Assembly (NCBI RefSeq): GCF_003589595.1
Contig: NW_020653715.1
Span: 206,986 to 270,985, forward strand
Direction: 5' to 3'
Source: Hyposmocoma kahamanoa
Taxonomy: Eukaryota > Arthropoda > Insecta > Lepidoptera > Cosmopterigidae
DNA length: 64,000 nt
The notes under the pieces were generated by a model. It searched no databases, was not told where the DNA came from, and saw nothing but the letters and a program-made list of their open reading frames with translations. Position 1 is the first letter of the stretch, and every line of letters starts with the position of its first letter. Shown here piece by piece: positions 11,640 to 23,124 of this stretch. Made by a program: the position numbers and the translations under genes.

Positions 11640-12190
11640 AACTTCTACACAAAAAGGTGATAAGAACGATTTAGATAATTATAGACCAGTATGACCCAGT
11701 TGCCTTAATTTCAACAATTGCTGAGTTTTATTAAAAGGTAATATTTAGTAACTTTTACTCATATCTACAAAAAATATATTATACGTATTAATAGATCAAC
11801 AAAAAGAATTTCGTAAAAATAAGGCCATAATTTCGGCTGTCTACGAATTTCTCGGTAAAATATATTCTGGAATGGGCAGAGGCCACCCCGTTTTATCATT
11901 ATGTATGGATCTGCCCAAGGCATTGGATTATGTAAATTATAGCACACTTCTGTAGAAAGTAGAAATTAAGGGTATACGGTGTAAGAGGCAATGCACAGGA
12001 ACTAATAAAATGCTACCCTTACAAATAGAGTTATCAGTCAATAGACCTTAGTAAAGTGTGTCCTGTAACTAAAACTGAGAATTGTATGCATCAACATGGA
12101 GAATTGTAAGTCAAGGAGTACCTCAAGGTAGCGTCTTGGAACCATTGTTGCTCTTAATGTACACAGATGACATTGCTATGACAAAAAAAT
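11640..12190 (+). pseudogene. Decayed non-LTR reverse transcriptase fragment
   Basis: A reverse transcriptase palm broken by several frameshifts and stops. Readable in order: GDKNDLDNYRPV (11655 region), the NYRPI-type motif; IDQQKEFRKNKA then SAVYEFLGKIYSGMG; HPVLSLCMDLPKALDYVNY (11890-11940), motif A with its Asp; and VSQGVPQGSVLEPLLLLMYT (12108-12165), motif B. The YADD box cannot be read with confidence further on, and no endonuclease is present upstream. The lineage is likely CR1/Jockey group. Some similarity may continue towards 12.5 kb (ETFNYLGTKI near 12490) but is too eroded to annotate. Confidence 0.65.
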
Positions 12191-12960
12191 AAAAGAAACG
12201 TACATTCCTTATAATATAGTAATACCTAGTAACCTAGTTACAAATCTTGATTAGATCAAAATTATGAACTTTAAACGAAAGAATTATGAAACCTCTTTAA
12301 ATTAGAGTGGTCTATGAAAGCAGGGAGATAGATAAAGCCTCTGTACCTCGTTTTTCAACTAAACGAATAGCTAACACCCAGTGTCCAAAACAAAAAAAAT
12401 TTGCTTGAAAATGAAACCACTTTAAAATACAATAAATTTCAAGATATATAACACAGATAGTTTTATTATATTATATTGATACATTTATGAAGGAGACTTT
12501 CAACTATTTAGGTACAAAGATACGACATTTTTCTAATTTATTAGTCCGCTAAAGAAGAATAAAACTGTAAAAAGTACACAAACAGCGACCAGTCGACGGG
12601 AATTCATTATCTCCGCTCGGCTGTCAAACACACAGCAACCACTCAGGTACCTTGGCGGTTCAGAATTTATGACAAGCGACTACAGAAATTGCAGATGTCG
12701 TGCGCGCGCTCGTAGAATAGAAAGAAATCTGACAAATAGATGAAGAAATACTGAAGTTCGAACGAGCGCTGGTTCGAAGATCTATACAAGCCAACTGCAT
12801 CGTCGATCGAAATATTATAAAAGAAATGGTAAAGAATGGAAAAAAACCACCAAAAACACTTTTATTGGCTGCTGTGATAAAATTAAAAAGACTGCACAAG
12901 GAAGCCGAATATTTGTATAGGCTCTGCCTTCCAGATATACATACCATTTTCTGAACGTGT
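12190..12960. other. Unresolved continuation of repeat sequence
   Basis: Scraps of reverse transcriptase-like reading near 12490-12530, then a plus-strand frame at about 12740-12950 ending in a stop (HKEAEYLYRLCLPD) that I do not recognise. The 95-codon minus-strand frame across the same bases has no motif and is probably a shadow. Confidence 0.25.
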
Positions 12961-15714
12961 TAATAACGCTCGTTCTCGTAATTTTAGTTAACCTAAAAAC
13001 GTCCTTCAATGTTATTGCACTTCCGGTTTTTCGAACACTTTAATAACACAACGAAACAGCGCCGGTGCGTCGTAAGCCGGCCATAAATAATGCACGTCGC
13101 GAGTCCGCCTGCAGGAGACCATCCGCGCCCGCGACCCAGCGCCCGCCTGCGGACGGCCCGATCCCGCCTGCACATTCATATTGCGCCATATTTCAACTGA
13201 CTGGATAATAGCCGAACAATGGCTTTATTATAGCGACAAAAGGAGTCGACACGAACTCATTTCTGATATTCGACCAAAATATCGCTCAGCGAAGAGTGAT
13301 TTTATCTGCTATATATAGTTATATTGTATTGTAATACATATGAAGGGAAGGTATCGGTTTTCTAAAAGTATTGAAAGTACACAGAGCAAAAAAGAAGTAC
13401 CCACAAGTTTAGTCATATTTATTACAATTTCTGGTGCAAATACTTCATGATGCACGTTGTGTAGTGCATGTAGCCATTTAATATCGATTTTAAAGAACCA
13501 GTAATGGAAAAGTTATGGGATAAAATGGTGATAAATAACAAAACTTGAGGCAAATGTCTCCGTTTCCGCGAAAAGGAGAATGGCGCACTTTTCCACAACC
13601 GCATTCATGCAAAAATTAGATTTATGTTTGTATGAAAAAAACTACGGAAATCCGCCCGAATTAATATATCAAGTTGAATGGCGCGATTTACGAGAGACCA
13701 TAAATCTTGGAGAATGACCCTACGGCCAAGAGCGGGTTGGCCACTAAAATTAGACAGGTGATTGTTGAAATAGTAAATCTTGTTGGACTTACAAAACTGT
13801 TTGTGTACTTAATATATACGACATACCTTGACTGACGTTGCCGTCTCTTTGGTTTTTTAAATAATTCATTTTACTATTTCATAAAATGACAATATGAGAA
13901 ATATGTATAACATTTAAAAAAACTTCATACTATAAATAATGTTTAGCACCAGCTGCGTACGTTTTTTTTATCTATTTTGTCAGATTGTACCTTCAGATAC
14001 GTATCGAATTTCGTCACTTCGTTATTGAGGGTAAGATGTGATGTATTCATCAATAAAAAAGCAAATGTTATCGTCACCCCATATCCACACCAATGTCGTT
14101 TAAGCAAAGGCCTATGGGCATATTTTACCACACTCTTCTTTGAAGTGGGACCCTCTATGACCTTTCCCTTCACCGTTCCAGCAAGTGATTATTAGTAAAC
14201 TAAATTTTTTTTTTTTTTTTACCTGACAGGCAAATGACTCCAAATTACAAGTGAATTGCAAAAACTCTGTGTAGGCCTTCGATAAGAATGGAAACCAAGA
14301 GGAGGTGTAAGACAGTAGGAGGGAAGAAAATAAGCCCTGTCAGCCAGACGCACATTAATGAAATATTTAAAAACTTTATTCTCCTCTCAAGGCTTTGTGT
14401 ACAAATGCTGTGCGTTTTGAGAATAATGTCGACCCCCCATCGGAGAAACCGAATGCGGGAGCGGTAATAATTATAAGAAATAACAGTCAGTAAATAACAA
14501 CAGAACGAATGGACCAAATGATTCGTAACAACATGATTTTCCACGAAGATGCGTAGACGATTGCGATAAGCTAATAACACAACATATTTACAATGTCCGG
14601 CCACGATAGAACATATTTGTTATTGAGTCAATGTTATAGGGAGTTATCCTACAAGGTTACTTTTCTTATCTCGAAATAGAATAAGTTTGTTATTCTTCGT
14701 GCCATCCTTTGTCTTTATAATAAATAAATCGTAGATTAAAGAAACCGACCAACGCAGAATATGATAACACACTTGCAAAACGCAGTGAAACCGTTCTATA
14801 GCATTTCTCGATTTGTCCGTCATCGTACTAGAGTCTCGGCTCTAACATCGAATACATTCACGAGAGCTCTCAAATGTTTTACACAAACTCGTGAAATTGA
14901 TTACCATCGATAGCGTCATAAATTCCTCTTCTCCGCTCAGTCTGAACGATTGCTACTATTTGGTACAACATTGCCTCTTTCCAACATGCGTTTCAAAGAG
15001 GTACTTCAATATATAAAATTAGACATACTGAATAAATTCAAGACAAATTATAATTTCTAAAATACGAATAAACTTAGCCTGCTCAGACCCGTAATGCAAA
15101 ATTGTGACTATAAACAAAATCATTTCGGCGTCTCAGGGGCTTTTCAGACGGGGTCAGGACCGTTGTAGTCGTAGTTTTCAATACACTATAAATATATAAA
15201 CCGTTATTTACTTATAGTTCATATTATTTAATCGAAGAAATGCACTACCAGTAGTGTAGGCGGACTGCATGCAGTCGATACTGATTTCGAGCAGGTGACG
15301 CCGCGCGCCTACTTCAGGAGTTCAGTGTATTTGTTAATGTTGAAATGGAAATTTATCGCTGTATTCAGAATACTCATGATTCCAAACGCCGACTTCACTT
15401 TCTGTTGAGGAAATAAATTTATCACACTTGAAACCAAATACTGTCGTAACTCAAAATTGTGTAATTGAGATAGCACGATTTGAAAGTTCAAAAAATTACT
15501 GAATGAAACCTTGTCGTTCATAAATGGATAACTAAATATTATGTACAAATAAAAATAATCACACGATTCGCAATGACATTCATTCAGAATATATTTTTTT
15601 AATTTTCAAATTGTGTTTCTCAATTCCACCATGTTACGACAGTATGAGGTTTCGAGTCACTACCTATATCACTATCAAAATCCCCAATTTTAATTTGTCA
15701 ATAAATTAATGTCA
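12961..15714. other. Unassigned sequence with a CpG-rich island
   Basis: The block at 13060-13175 is strikingly GC- and CpG-rich compared with its surroundings (ccgcgcccgcgacccagcgc, cctgcggacggcccgatcc). It could be a regulatory region or old GC-rich repeat; no exon was recognised. A poly-T run sits at 14205-14220. The sequence gatttcgagcaggtgac at about 15281 recurs at about 56511. Confidence 0.3.
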
Positions 15715-16065
15715 GTATCCCCGGCTTTACTCTGCGGTGGAATTTGCCATTAAAAATGTAATAATAATAATAATGTGTCATTATAAAAAAAATTGAAAGA
15801 ATTACCCTAAACTTTCACATATCGTCTTTTTGTTTTACCATTAAGTTTATTTAGCTCTCAAGTAATAGTTACCTTGTGCCGTTACTTTTAATCAAGATCA
15901 AGTTGCTTCAGTCAAAAAAAATATGTTTTCTTAAGAATGTCAATTGTCACTTTTGATTTTTGGTTCTCGGACTGTCGTTCTCATCGATTGTATGCAGTTA
16001 ATTACGTCAGCGCACATTAATTTCAGATGCGCAGTCCATCCGTTGGCAGCCTATATTGGAAATTA
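15715..16065 (+). repeat. Interspersed repeat 'A'
   Basis: Aligns in order with 45930-46450: tactctgcggtggaatttgc versus tactctgcagtagaatttgc, then gatcaagttgcttcag, cacttttgatt, and gcgcagtccatccgttggca versus gtgcagtccacatgttgtca. The 46-kb copy carries an extra ~200-bp insertion that is missing here. No coding frame seen. Confidence 0.65.
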
Positions 16066-16574
16066 TAAAAATAATGAAAATTATTAATTTTGTTTACCAT
16101 TTCACAACAACAATTAATATATTATTCACATTTACAAAAGTAGCTTCTACATATAAATAGGTAACTAAACGTGTGTCGACATCGACAAACGACATCTTCA
16201 GCTTCCCATCCTCCCACCATTCACATTGGTTTGATGCATTTCCTTATGACTGGTTTACGGCGAATTACTTTTTGATATATTTATTATCTATCAATTAAAT
16301 TAAAATACCTAAGCATAGAGTCGAATTAACTTAGAGAAATAAAATGAAGACAGAAAACGGATATCAAAAAGATTGAAAACGTGATAAAACGCTTGAGTAC
16401 ACTAAAACACATTTGCGAACGAATCGTAAAATCTACACATCAAGAAACTTTATGTGCCTGCTCTCTCGCGCGTATTTACTAAATCGAGCTATCTCGTCAA
16501 AAGTCACTACTTAAAAGTGTAACCGATATTCCTGCTGGATTTTAGCTGTATGCTAAACAATGAATTTGAGAGTG
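16066..16574. other. Unassigned AT-rich sequence
   Basis: Nothing recognised on either strand. Confidence 0.4.
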
Positions 16575-16810
16575 GAGATCACAAATGCAAATGCTGCGTC
16601 TCTGGGGCGGGGGGCGACATAGGGAAGTGAGACACGCGGGAGGCGAGGTAGCTATTAATATTGCAGCGAGCCCATTTAACTTGGCAGTCGGGTCAGACGT
16701 AATTACTCGATTAATGCATCTTTCTGGACGCCATTGTCGCGTCATGTTTTGTTTAACGGGCTTTGCAAGTTTCGAAGTCAGAGGTAAAGTCGCCGATTTG
16801 AAGTTGTGAA
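16575..16810. promoter_or_regulatory. Candidate conserved noncoding block
   Basis: A stretch of balanced base composition with no microsatellite or repeat similarity within the window, containing TAATTA (about 16700) and ATTAAT (about 16710), both homeodomain-type core motifs, within a non-degenerate context. Open frames span it on both strands (74 and 123 codons), which is what low stop-codon density in balanced sequence would give. This is an inference from texture only; conservation cannot be tested here. Confidence 0.25.
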
Positions 16811-18065
16811 TATCGATGTCGTATGCGAATACGAATATATATCGAATATATACGAATATAATCAGTTTCTGGGCAAAGAGGCAAGACATTACACATAGTG
16901 TCAATTTGATCACTTCTACTTACCAGATAACCGCATCAATAATGTAACGTAAGGTACCCTTGTAATTTAAGTACCAGAGTAAAGATATTATCTTCGGGGG
17001 TCTACACTGGACACCCCGACCTGACCTAATTTATTATAAAAATTAATTCCGACATTGGTTCCTTCGAACACAACACAAACCCTGATCGTCGAACAAATAA
17101 GAACGATTAAAATAAATTTGAATTAAGAATGCTAACTTTTTCGATAAACTACTCACATAAGTAGTACTCCTTTTTACTAGACCGACAAACAGACTCATAA
17201 AACATCCCTATTTTTGCGTCAACACCATTCCTTCAAAAATTATGACATGATTTTTATCTTTACGTAGCTCCGGTGAAAACAGAAACGCTGGTAAAAGCTA
17301 GTTTCAAATAAACAGTATATAACATAAATCGTGTTTTAAAATGATGCACATTTCTAAACCTTTAAACACAGTGATAACATAAATAGAATAAAAGTATTGG
17401 AAAACGATTTGTAGAAACATATTTCAAAGTGATTAGTGGTGTCGACCGGCGACGCCCGCCCGATCCGGCGCGGGGTGCGCGGAGAGGTTGTTCGCGCAAA
17501 CGAAGTGAAACCAGACGAGTGTACTGTAGTCGTTACCAAATAAGAGGCCAAATTTGACACTTGTCATCGCGACGTGAATAGGGAAGTGAACTAATCGTAT
17601 CGGTAACCACACATTAAACATTTTCTGGTGACTTGTAGCACAGTTGTTAAACAATTGAAATGAAATGAAACATTATATAATTAAACATACTTAATAAGTA
17701 TTTTAAATGATCTCAACGATAACCTTCATTTATTGTTGTAGTGTAGTTACATTAGCAAAGCAGTAAAGCTCTAGTAGCAGTAGAGCTCCTTGTGAAGCTC
17801 GTTTCAGAGTAACTCAAAATTGCATTTTTTGGAATGTGTGCGAAAACAGTACTTGATATAGGTTTTGTCATGTTATACGGTGTTTCAATAAAATGTATGT
17901 ATTTTTTTTAACTCAGTAACTTAATAATTGTTTGTTCATTTTTACGTTGTTAAAGTTAAAGTTAAGTTAAGTTAAATTTGTTAAGTTAAGTGTTAAAGCA
18001 AAGTTACATACTATCGTCTGCTTTAGCTGTTAAATTTGGCCTCTTATTTGGTGACGTCTATAATA
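16811..18065. other. Unassigned; inverted repeat arms and a GTTAA minisatellite
   Basis: At 17537-17560 accaaataagaggccaaattt is the reverse complement of aaatttggcctcttatttggt at 18032-18052; weaker similarity extends about 10 bases outward from the right arm. The sequence agtgaaaccagacgag at 17504 resembles the terminus of the MITE at 34296-34650. At 17945-17998 there are tandem gttaa-type units. Confidence 0.45.
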
Positions 18066-18461
18066 ATGTTCGTGTATTGCCCAGTATCATGTGTAAATTA
18101 TTGTTATGTATATTATTATATGGAGTTGAAAAGTTGCAACAAATACAAACATTGTCGGTTTGTTGAATGCGAACACTATACCCTATTTGGCATTTGTAAA
18201 TCAATCAACTATGTTATAGACTGCGAGAATTATAATCGTAAATATTTAAACTTTAAAGAAATAAGAAAAATGATGGCAAGTAATAGACTACACTCTGGAA
18301 TAAGTGACAAAAGACATAAGACAGGTACGATGCCATACTCTTTTTACGCATTAAAACTAACTATGATACAAGCCCTACAAAACAACAGAATGACAAAAGT
18401 ACAAAAAATGCCAAAAAGGGTACGATACTTTTCTACATTCTATTTCTATATAATTATATAA
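18066..18461 (+). CDS. 131-codon open frame of unknown nature
   Basis: First ATG at 18066 (the frame is open from 18036). The protein is Cys- and Tyr-rich in its first half (CNKYKHCRFVECEHYTLFGIC) and basic in its second. No domain, signal peptide or transmembrane pattern is recognised. Its upstream edge overlaps the inverted repeat arm at 18032-18052, and a retrotransposon fragment begins 90 bp downstream, so it may be non-genic or part of an unrecognised element. The AT-rich codon content matches its surroundings. Could equally be chance. Confidence 0.15.
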   Translation: MFVYCPVSCVNYCYVYYYMELKSCNKYKHCRFVECEHYTLFGICKSINYVIDCENYNRKYLNFKEIRKMMASNRLHSGISDKRHKTGTMPYSFYALKLTMIQALQNNRMTKVQKMPKRVRYFSTFYFYIII

Positions 18462-18554
18462 ATATTGTATTAATATAATAATACAAAACTAATATTAATT
18501 ATTTAAATAAAATTTAATATTAATACATTAAAACCAGGAAGGACAACAAACCAT

Positions 18555-19250
18555 TTGCAGGATGTAGCACAAAATCATAACTTAAATATCCATATTAATG
18601 TGCCCACGCGCAAACACTCCTGTATAGATCATATTTTAAATAATATAAAGGATTCAAATGCTACTGTATTGCCCCTGTATCTTTCCGATGTTGACACTGC
18701 ACAATTACTAAGCTTTTCTGTGCAGCATATGCCTCCAAAATTAAAATTCTTCTTTACCTACAAAAGAGATTTTTCTTTACAAAATATTAGAAAATTCAGA
18801 GAATATTTGAATGCATTTTCATGGTCTACAGTATTTACAGAGCCAGATCTTAATATAGCGTTTGATGAATTTCATGAATTTTACCGCCTGCTATATAATT
18901 CATGTTTTCCAAAGATTCGAATTAAAATACATATCAACGATAAGAGACAAAAATGGATAAGTCGTGGATTATGGAATGGAGTGCTAAAACTAAACGTAAA
19001 TTACGATACCAGTATTTTGCTAACAAGACGGAAAACAATACATATAAATACCTGAACTATTCCAAAATTTTAAGAAGAAGTATTTACAGATCAAAGAAAA
19101 ACGCCAATGCAAAATTTGTTAATAACAGTACCAATAAATGTAAAGCGACATGGTCGATTATTAAGGCTGAAATTGGTAACTCGCCTTATCAAAGGCTGAC
19201 TCCAATGCATCGTGGGCTACTTTTGGGCATACGACGCTTTGGAACCAAAC
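18555..19250 (+). pseudogene. Non-LTR retrotransposon endonuclease/linker fragment (frameshifted)
   Basis: The first frame (to about 18970) reads INVPTRKHSCIDHILNN and LPLYLSDVDTAQLLS, matching the end of the apurinic/apyrimidinic endonuclease domain of CR1/Jockey-group elements, where LDHI and SDHD-type blocks occur; here the usual SDH is SDVD, so a catalytic His is lost. The linker KWISRGL follows, and at about 18970 the homology moves into another frame (KTKRKLRYQYFANKTENN, then NSTNKCKATWSIIKAEIG), the basic region before the reverse transcriptase. Homology stops near 19200 and no palm follows. Both ends are truncated; the copy is dead. Confidence 0.65.
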
Positions 19251-20094
19251 CACACACTCACGAAAACTGAGATTCTGACGACAAGAAGCTTAAAGAAGAC
19301 TTAAAAAAACAAACCAACAAATAAAAGACCTATTTAAGTCTAGAAATAATTACTAGCCATCTTACCCATCCTATGGTCATCACACCCTGGTCCATCGAAT
19401 TTTTTTTTTAAATTTATTTTGTGGCTAATTTTAAGACAATTTGTTCCTTTTCTGTTAAATAATTAATAGTTAATTGTTCAAAGTTTAATAACAAATAAAG
19501 ATTTGCAATGTAATAATATCTAAAATTTTATTCTGACGGCGTTTGGAAAACACTTTGGCCATCTATCCCGGTTTTATTCTAAAGATATTTTAATTTTTTT
19601 TTACATTTTATTGTTTTAAATTTTATAAGTACTGTATGCTAAAGATTTTTTTCTACTAGAGCATTCTTCGTCGTTAAGTAAAATCAACTGAGACGGCAGT
19701 GCACGACTCCAACTGTACTTCGCACGGTTCAACTTAAACCAACTTATATTGGTCCCGTTATCTCATCAACGAGAGAGGCAATAATTCTGCTTCTTTTATT
19801 ACTTGAATAACCGTGGGTAGCACTTATTTCGTGTCACAGAAGGCAATAAAGTTATTTTCCGGTCCCCGGAGTGAGCAGAAAAACTGTGCTAACTTTATTT
19901 TTTAAATTGAGTAAACTTATTTTGTTGTTCTTCGAATTTAAAAACCGTCAAAACGATCACCGCCTCATGACAAACTATGGGCCAGGTTCCAAGATTTCAG
20001 AGAGAGGTGTAATCCACTACTATACTATATTCCTACAACTAACTACCTTTACCTTATCCTACAACTTTAGGTAAAGGTACAATGCCCGTTACAA
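19251..20094. other. Unassigned AT-rich sequence
   Basis: No gene or repeat recognised. Confidence 0.4.
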
Positions 20095-20385
20095 TCTGTG
20101 GTCATATAGCACCCTCAATAATAAAATGACGCAATTCCAAAAGCTCATTACTCGCAAAGCCGATGGCCGATGGGGTCGAAGAGTTCTCGAGTGGCGACCG
20201 CGTACCGAAAGACGCAGCGTGGGCAGACCACCCGCAAGGTCGACTGATGGTCTGGTGAAGGCTGCGGGAATCCGCTGGATGCGAGCGGCGCAGGACAGGT
20301 CGTTGTGGCATTCTTTAGGGGAGGCCTATGTTCAGCAGTGGACGTGTTTTGACTGAAATGATGAGGATGATTATTCCAAAAGTAA
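20095..20385 (+). pseudogene. RTE-clade reverse transcriptase C-terminus with 3' tail
   Basis: The frame at 20126-20356 ends with the hallmark C-terminus of insect RTE elements: GRWGRRVLEWRPRTERRSVG, then RPPARSTDGLVKAAG and RWMRAAQDRSLWHSLGEAYV followed by QQW. It is normally preceded by reverse transcriptase and AP endonuclease domains, which are missing: a severely 5'-truncated copy. After the stop, gaaatgatgaggatgatta looks like the short ATG-type tandem tail of RTE elements. The upstream catatagcaccctcaataata is shared with 30947, indicating a related copy there. Dead. Confidence 0.75.
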
Positions 20386-21202
20386 CATCTTTGAGAAACT
20401 GATATAATAAATTTAGGAAATTAACGTTCAAAAATAATACGATTATTCGTTTTTCATATTCAATACTCAATACTATTACTATATTGAATAGAGTTAGACA
20501 TTTTTTTAATTCTATTCTGCCAGTTACCGTACCATATGAAGATAATAAATATATTGAGTCATCCCGAAAATATTTTTCGTATTACTTCTCTGAATTATGC
20601 AGGATACAATAAGAACTTTGTTCAGTACCTTTAGTATGGAACACTGCAGTACTGCTTTGCAGAAAGAAATTAAATAGTACCTACGTACCCAGACATCTTT
20701 ACGTACCCAGTTCATCAGTAAAATATAATCTGTGTTAACACTTTCATAGACAATAATTACTCTTTAACTTTATTTTAGTGTTTGGTTGCTGTTGCTTTTG
20801 TTATTCGTTAGATTGTTTCCGAACTGATAATTACAGGATTGCAAACACTCATTTACTGAATTTATTAACACTAACTCGTATGCCAAGCATAGCAACTATG
20901 ACGTACCCTGCTTTTCAGGAATCCTATGTACAGTAGTGGCCTATTATGTACTTATGTGTGGTAAAAAATTACACGGGTAGCCGCAGCCGTCATGGTCAAA
21001 GATAAATAATATATGTAGATAATTGTTAATTTAATTTGTAATATATATTGTATAAATAAGTTTCTTTTGTAATTATAAAAGTATTTATAATTTCCTGTTT
21101 CTAGACAATTAGTCACTTCGACCAATAACTACTACCACCAAAAATAGCCCAAATTTTAAATAAGGCAAATGTTGCTGAGTATGTCAATGTGTCTGATTAA
21201 TA
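20386..21202. other. Unassigned AT-rich sequence
   Basis: A very weak RTE-tail-like string (atcctatgtacagtagtgg) lies at about 20929; otherwise nothing recognised. Confidence 0.35.
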
Positions 21203-22450
21203 AAAATGGAAGTAAATTAATTTGCTACTCCGCGAATCCGGTGAAGGTTAAATCGTGGAGCATCTACTTGTTACCCCTGGCAATATAAAATGGCTACTTT
21301 TAATTGTTAAAGAATATTATAATTTAGAGTTAAATATTATTGATCAGATTGCGCCTTCTAATGGTTACAGTAAAACATTGATCAATAGCCTAGTTCTCAA
21401 AAAACGGAGGCGGATGGTCACGAACACATTGTATACTGCGGTTCCTACACAGCCTATTAATAAATATAAAGCAAGTTTTACTTATGTAGGCCATTTGTCA
21501 GAAAAGATTTATAAAATATGTTCAAATCCAATAACATAAATGTTGCCCTTAAGACAAATAACACTTTGAGCTCTAAACTTTTCAATGACAAGAAAGGAGT
21601 GGAAAGTGGAAAGAAGTCGGGAGTTTATAAGCTCACCTGTAACACATGTAACAATGTACACATTATATAGGTCGAACAGGGCATAACTTTACAACTAAAT
21701 ATGAAGAGCATGTTTCTTCGATTTGGCATAAACAACCAGTCAGGTCCAATTTCGCTAAACATTTGTTAGAAACAAGTCATATATTACCAGATTCCCATTA
21801 TTATGAAATGTTACATTTTTTTCGAAAAAGGACTACGCGCGGTAAATTGTGGGTGTTTTAGGACAGATGGAAGTAACTAGGTTCAACAATAGGGACTGTA
21901 AAATAAATATTTAAGGTATTTTAAAATTTCAATAATGGTAACAGTGGGGGTAGCTGAGTATAAATATGACCAACCGTTCTGAGCGAGCTTATATTCTCTC
22001 CTACAGCACGTTCTTCTAACGGAAGTCCCCAGTAGCGCTATTAGCCAAGGTCCGTGTCCACTTGAGCGGCCTCAGGCCCGCTACTTAGTTTTAAGTTTAC
22101 TTTACGGGTTACGAGCTCTCAGCTCGTCCATTCCATCCAGTGGCGTAGTCAAGACCATCAGCTGCAAACTGCAATACATCAGTAAAAAAAAGAAAAAGCG
22201 AGCTCATTATTCGGCCGAGAGTCCAATAATCAACAACTACCGACTATTGCCTCGTACAGTGGCAAAACACGTGTCGGGTATATTTTTGGTGGTGACTGAG
22301 ACTGTAATTGCCCTTGTGTTATTTATGCGGAGGGAGGGATTCTCCCATTAACTGCATGAAACAATATTCACCACAAGCGCAGCAACTTTACGTGATTTAA
22401 CCTTCACCGCGAACCTGGTGTAGAGTAACAAATTAATTTACTTCCATTTT
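21203..22450 (+). mobile_element. Penelope-like element fragment bracketed by inverted repeats
   Basis: Left arm 21203-21256 and right arm 22390-22450 are imperfect inverted repeats (aaatggaagtaaattaattt versus its complement, and ccttcaccg versus cggtgaagg). Between them lies the endonuclease end of a Penelope-like retroelement and its 3' region. Penelope-like elements are known for terminal repeats in either direct or inverted orientation and for 5' truncation. The segment is 1248 bp. Confidence 0.65.
21255..21870 (+). pseudogene. Penelope-like reverse transcriptase C-terminus and GIY-YIG endonuclease (frameshifted)
   Basis: The first frame (to 21539) reads IAPSNGYSKTLIN and FTYVGHLSEKIYKI, matching the segment between reverse transcriptase and endonuclease in Penelope-like elements. 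A shift near 21538 leads into NVALKTNNTLSSKLF and SGVYKLTCNTCNNVH, and a second shift at about 21665 into YIGRTGHNFTTKYEEH. Together these are the GVY and YIG strands of a GIY-YIG nuclease with the Cys pair between them, and the Arg-containing helix. A further block (FAKHLLETSHILPDSH) follows and the frame stops at 21859. The reverse transcriptase catalytic core is missing, so this is a truncated, inactive copy. The GVY/C-C/YIG arrangement makes the family call fairly secure. Confidence 0.75.
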
Positions 22451-22884
22451 CATCAACATGGACTCGCGCAATGTAACGCCTGAATTAGTCAATGTGTACG
22501 ATTGTCTACGTAAAGTGAACTGGTACGTAAGTATTTAAAATACAAGAGTTTTTAATTTACACATTACATTTGTGTTCCTGATGAAAGAGGCTGAGTCAAA
22601 ACTAAATCAACCACGCACAGAACAAAAGTCCGAACCAAACCACTTTACTCGTGAATACGTCAGGGTCTGGCGATGGCGGGTGGGTGGCCCGCGGGGCGGC
22701 GCGGGCGGCGGCCGCGCTGCTTTTCCTTTCACCCCTGATTATTAATTACTACTTTCAATAAGCCGTCGAGGCGACTGACTCGTCTCGACTCAAATATCAA
22801 CATCGGTATCGTAACTCTACATTCAATAAATGTTTTATTTATTTTTAATTTCTTTTGTTTATTTATTTCATTAATTTAACTCCC
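22451..22884. other. Unassigned with a GC-rich island
   Basis: The stretch at 22676-22735 is extremely GC-rich (cccgcggggcggcgcgggcg) inside AT-rich DNA. No promoter motif or exon could be identified. Confidence 0.3.
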
Positions 22885-22945
22885 TCATTACAAGAGATCC
22901 GTGCCCAACAGTGGGACGGTTGATGAATGATGAATTAATTAATAA
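22885..22945 (+). repeat. RTE-type 3' end with TGA-type tail
   Basis: agatccgtgcccaacagtgg followed by gacggttgatgaatgatgaa: the terminal block of lepidopteran RTE elements or of SINEs that borrow it. No upstream coding part. Confidence 0.6.
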
Positions 22946-23124
22946 AATTATGATGTAGCTACTACCGATATGCCGCCTTGTTTTAAGATTATATAGTAAT
23001 TGGTACTTTACTGTACTGTAGATTTTATCTCGGTTTGGGATACTTACCTGGAAAGAGAAAAAAAGTAATTAATTTACAAAATATGAAAGTTCTCAAAAAT
23101 TTCATAGCACAGCAAACAACATGA

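Noticed and set aside
12660..12947. 95-codon minus-strand frame
   Set aside because: No recognisable motif; overlaps an eroded retroelement region and is probably a chance frame.
16542..16913. 123-codon minus-strand frame as a host exon
   Set aside because: No ATG-context, splice site or domain support; frames occur on both strands because the block is not AT-rich.
17945..17998. GTTAA-type tandem array as telomeric repeat
   Set aside because: Insect telomere repeats are TTAGG; the units here are irregular and few.
22578..22584. CTGATGA near the Penelope-like fragment, suggesting a hammerhead ribozyme (known in some Penelope-like elements)
   Set aside because: No matching GAAA strand or stems with the right geometry could be found around it, and it lies outside the inverted arms.
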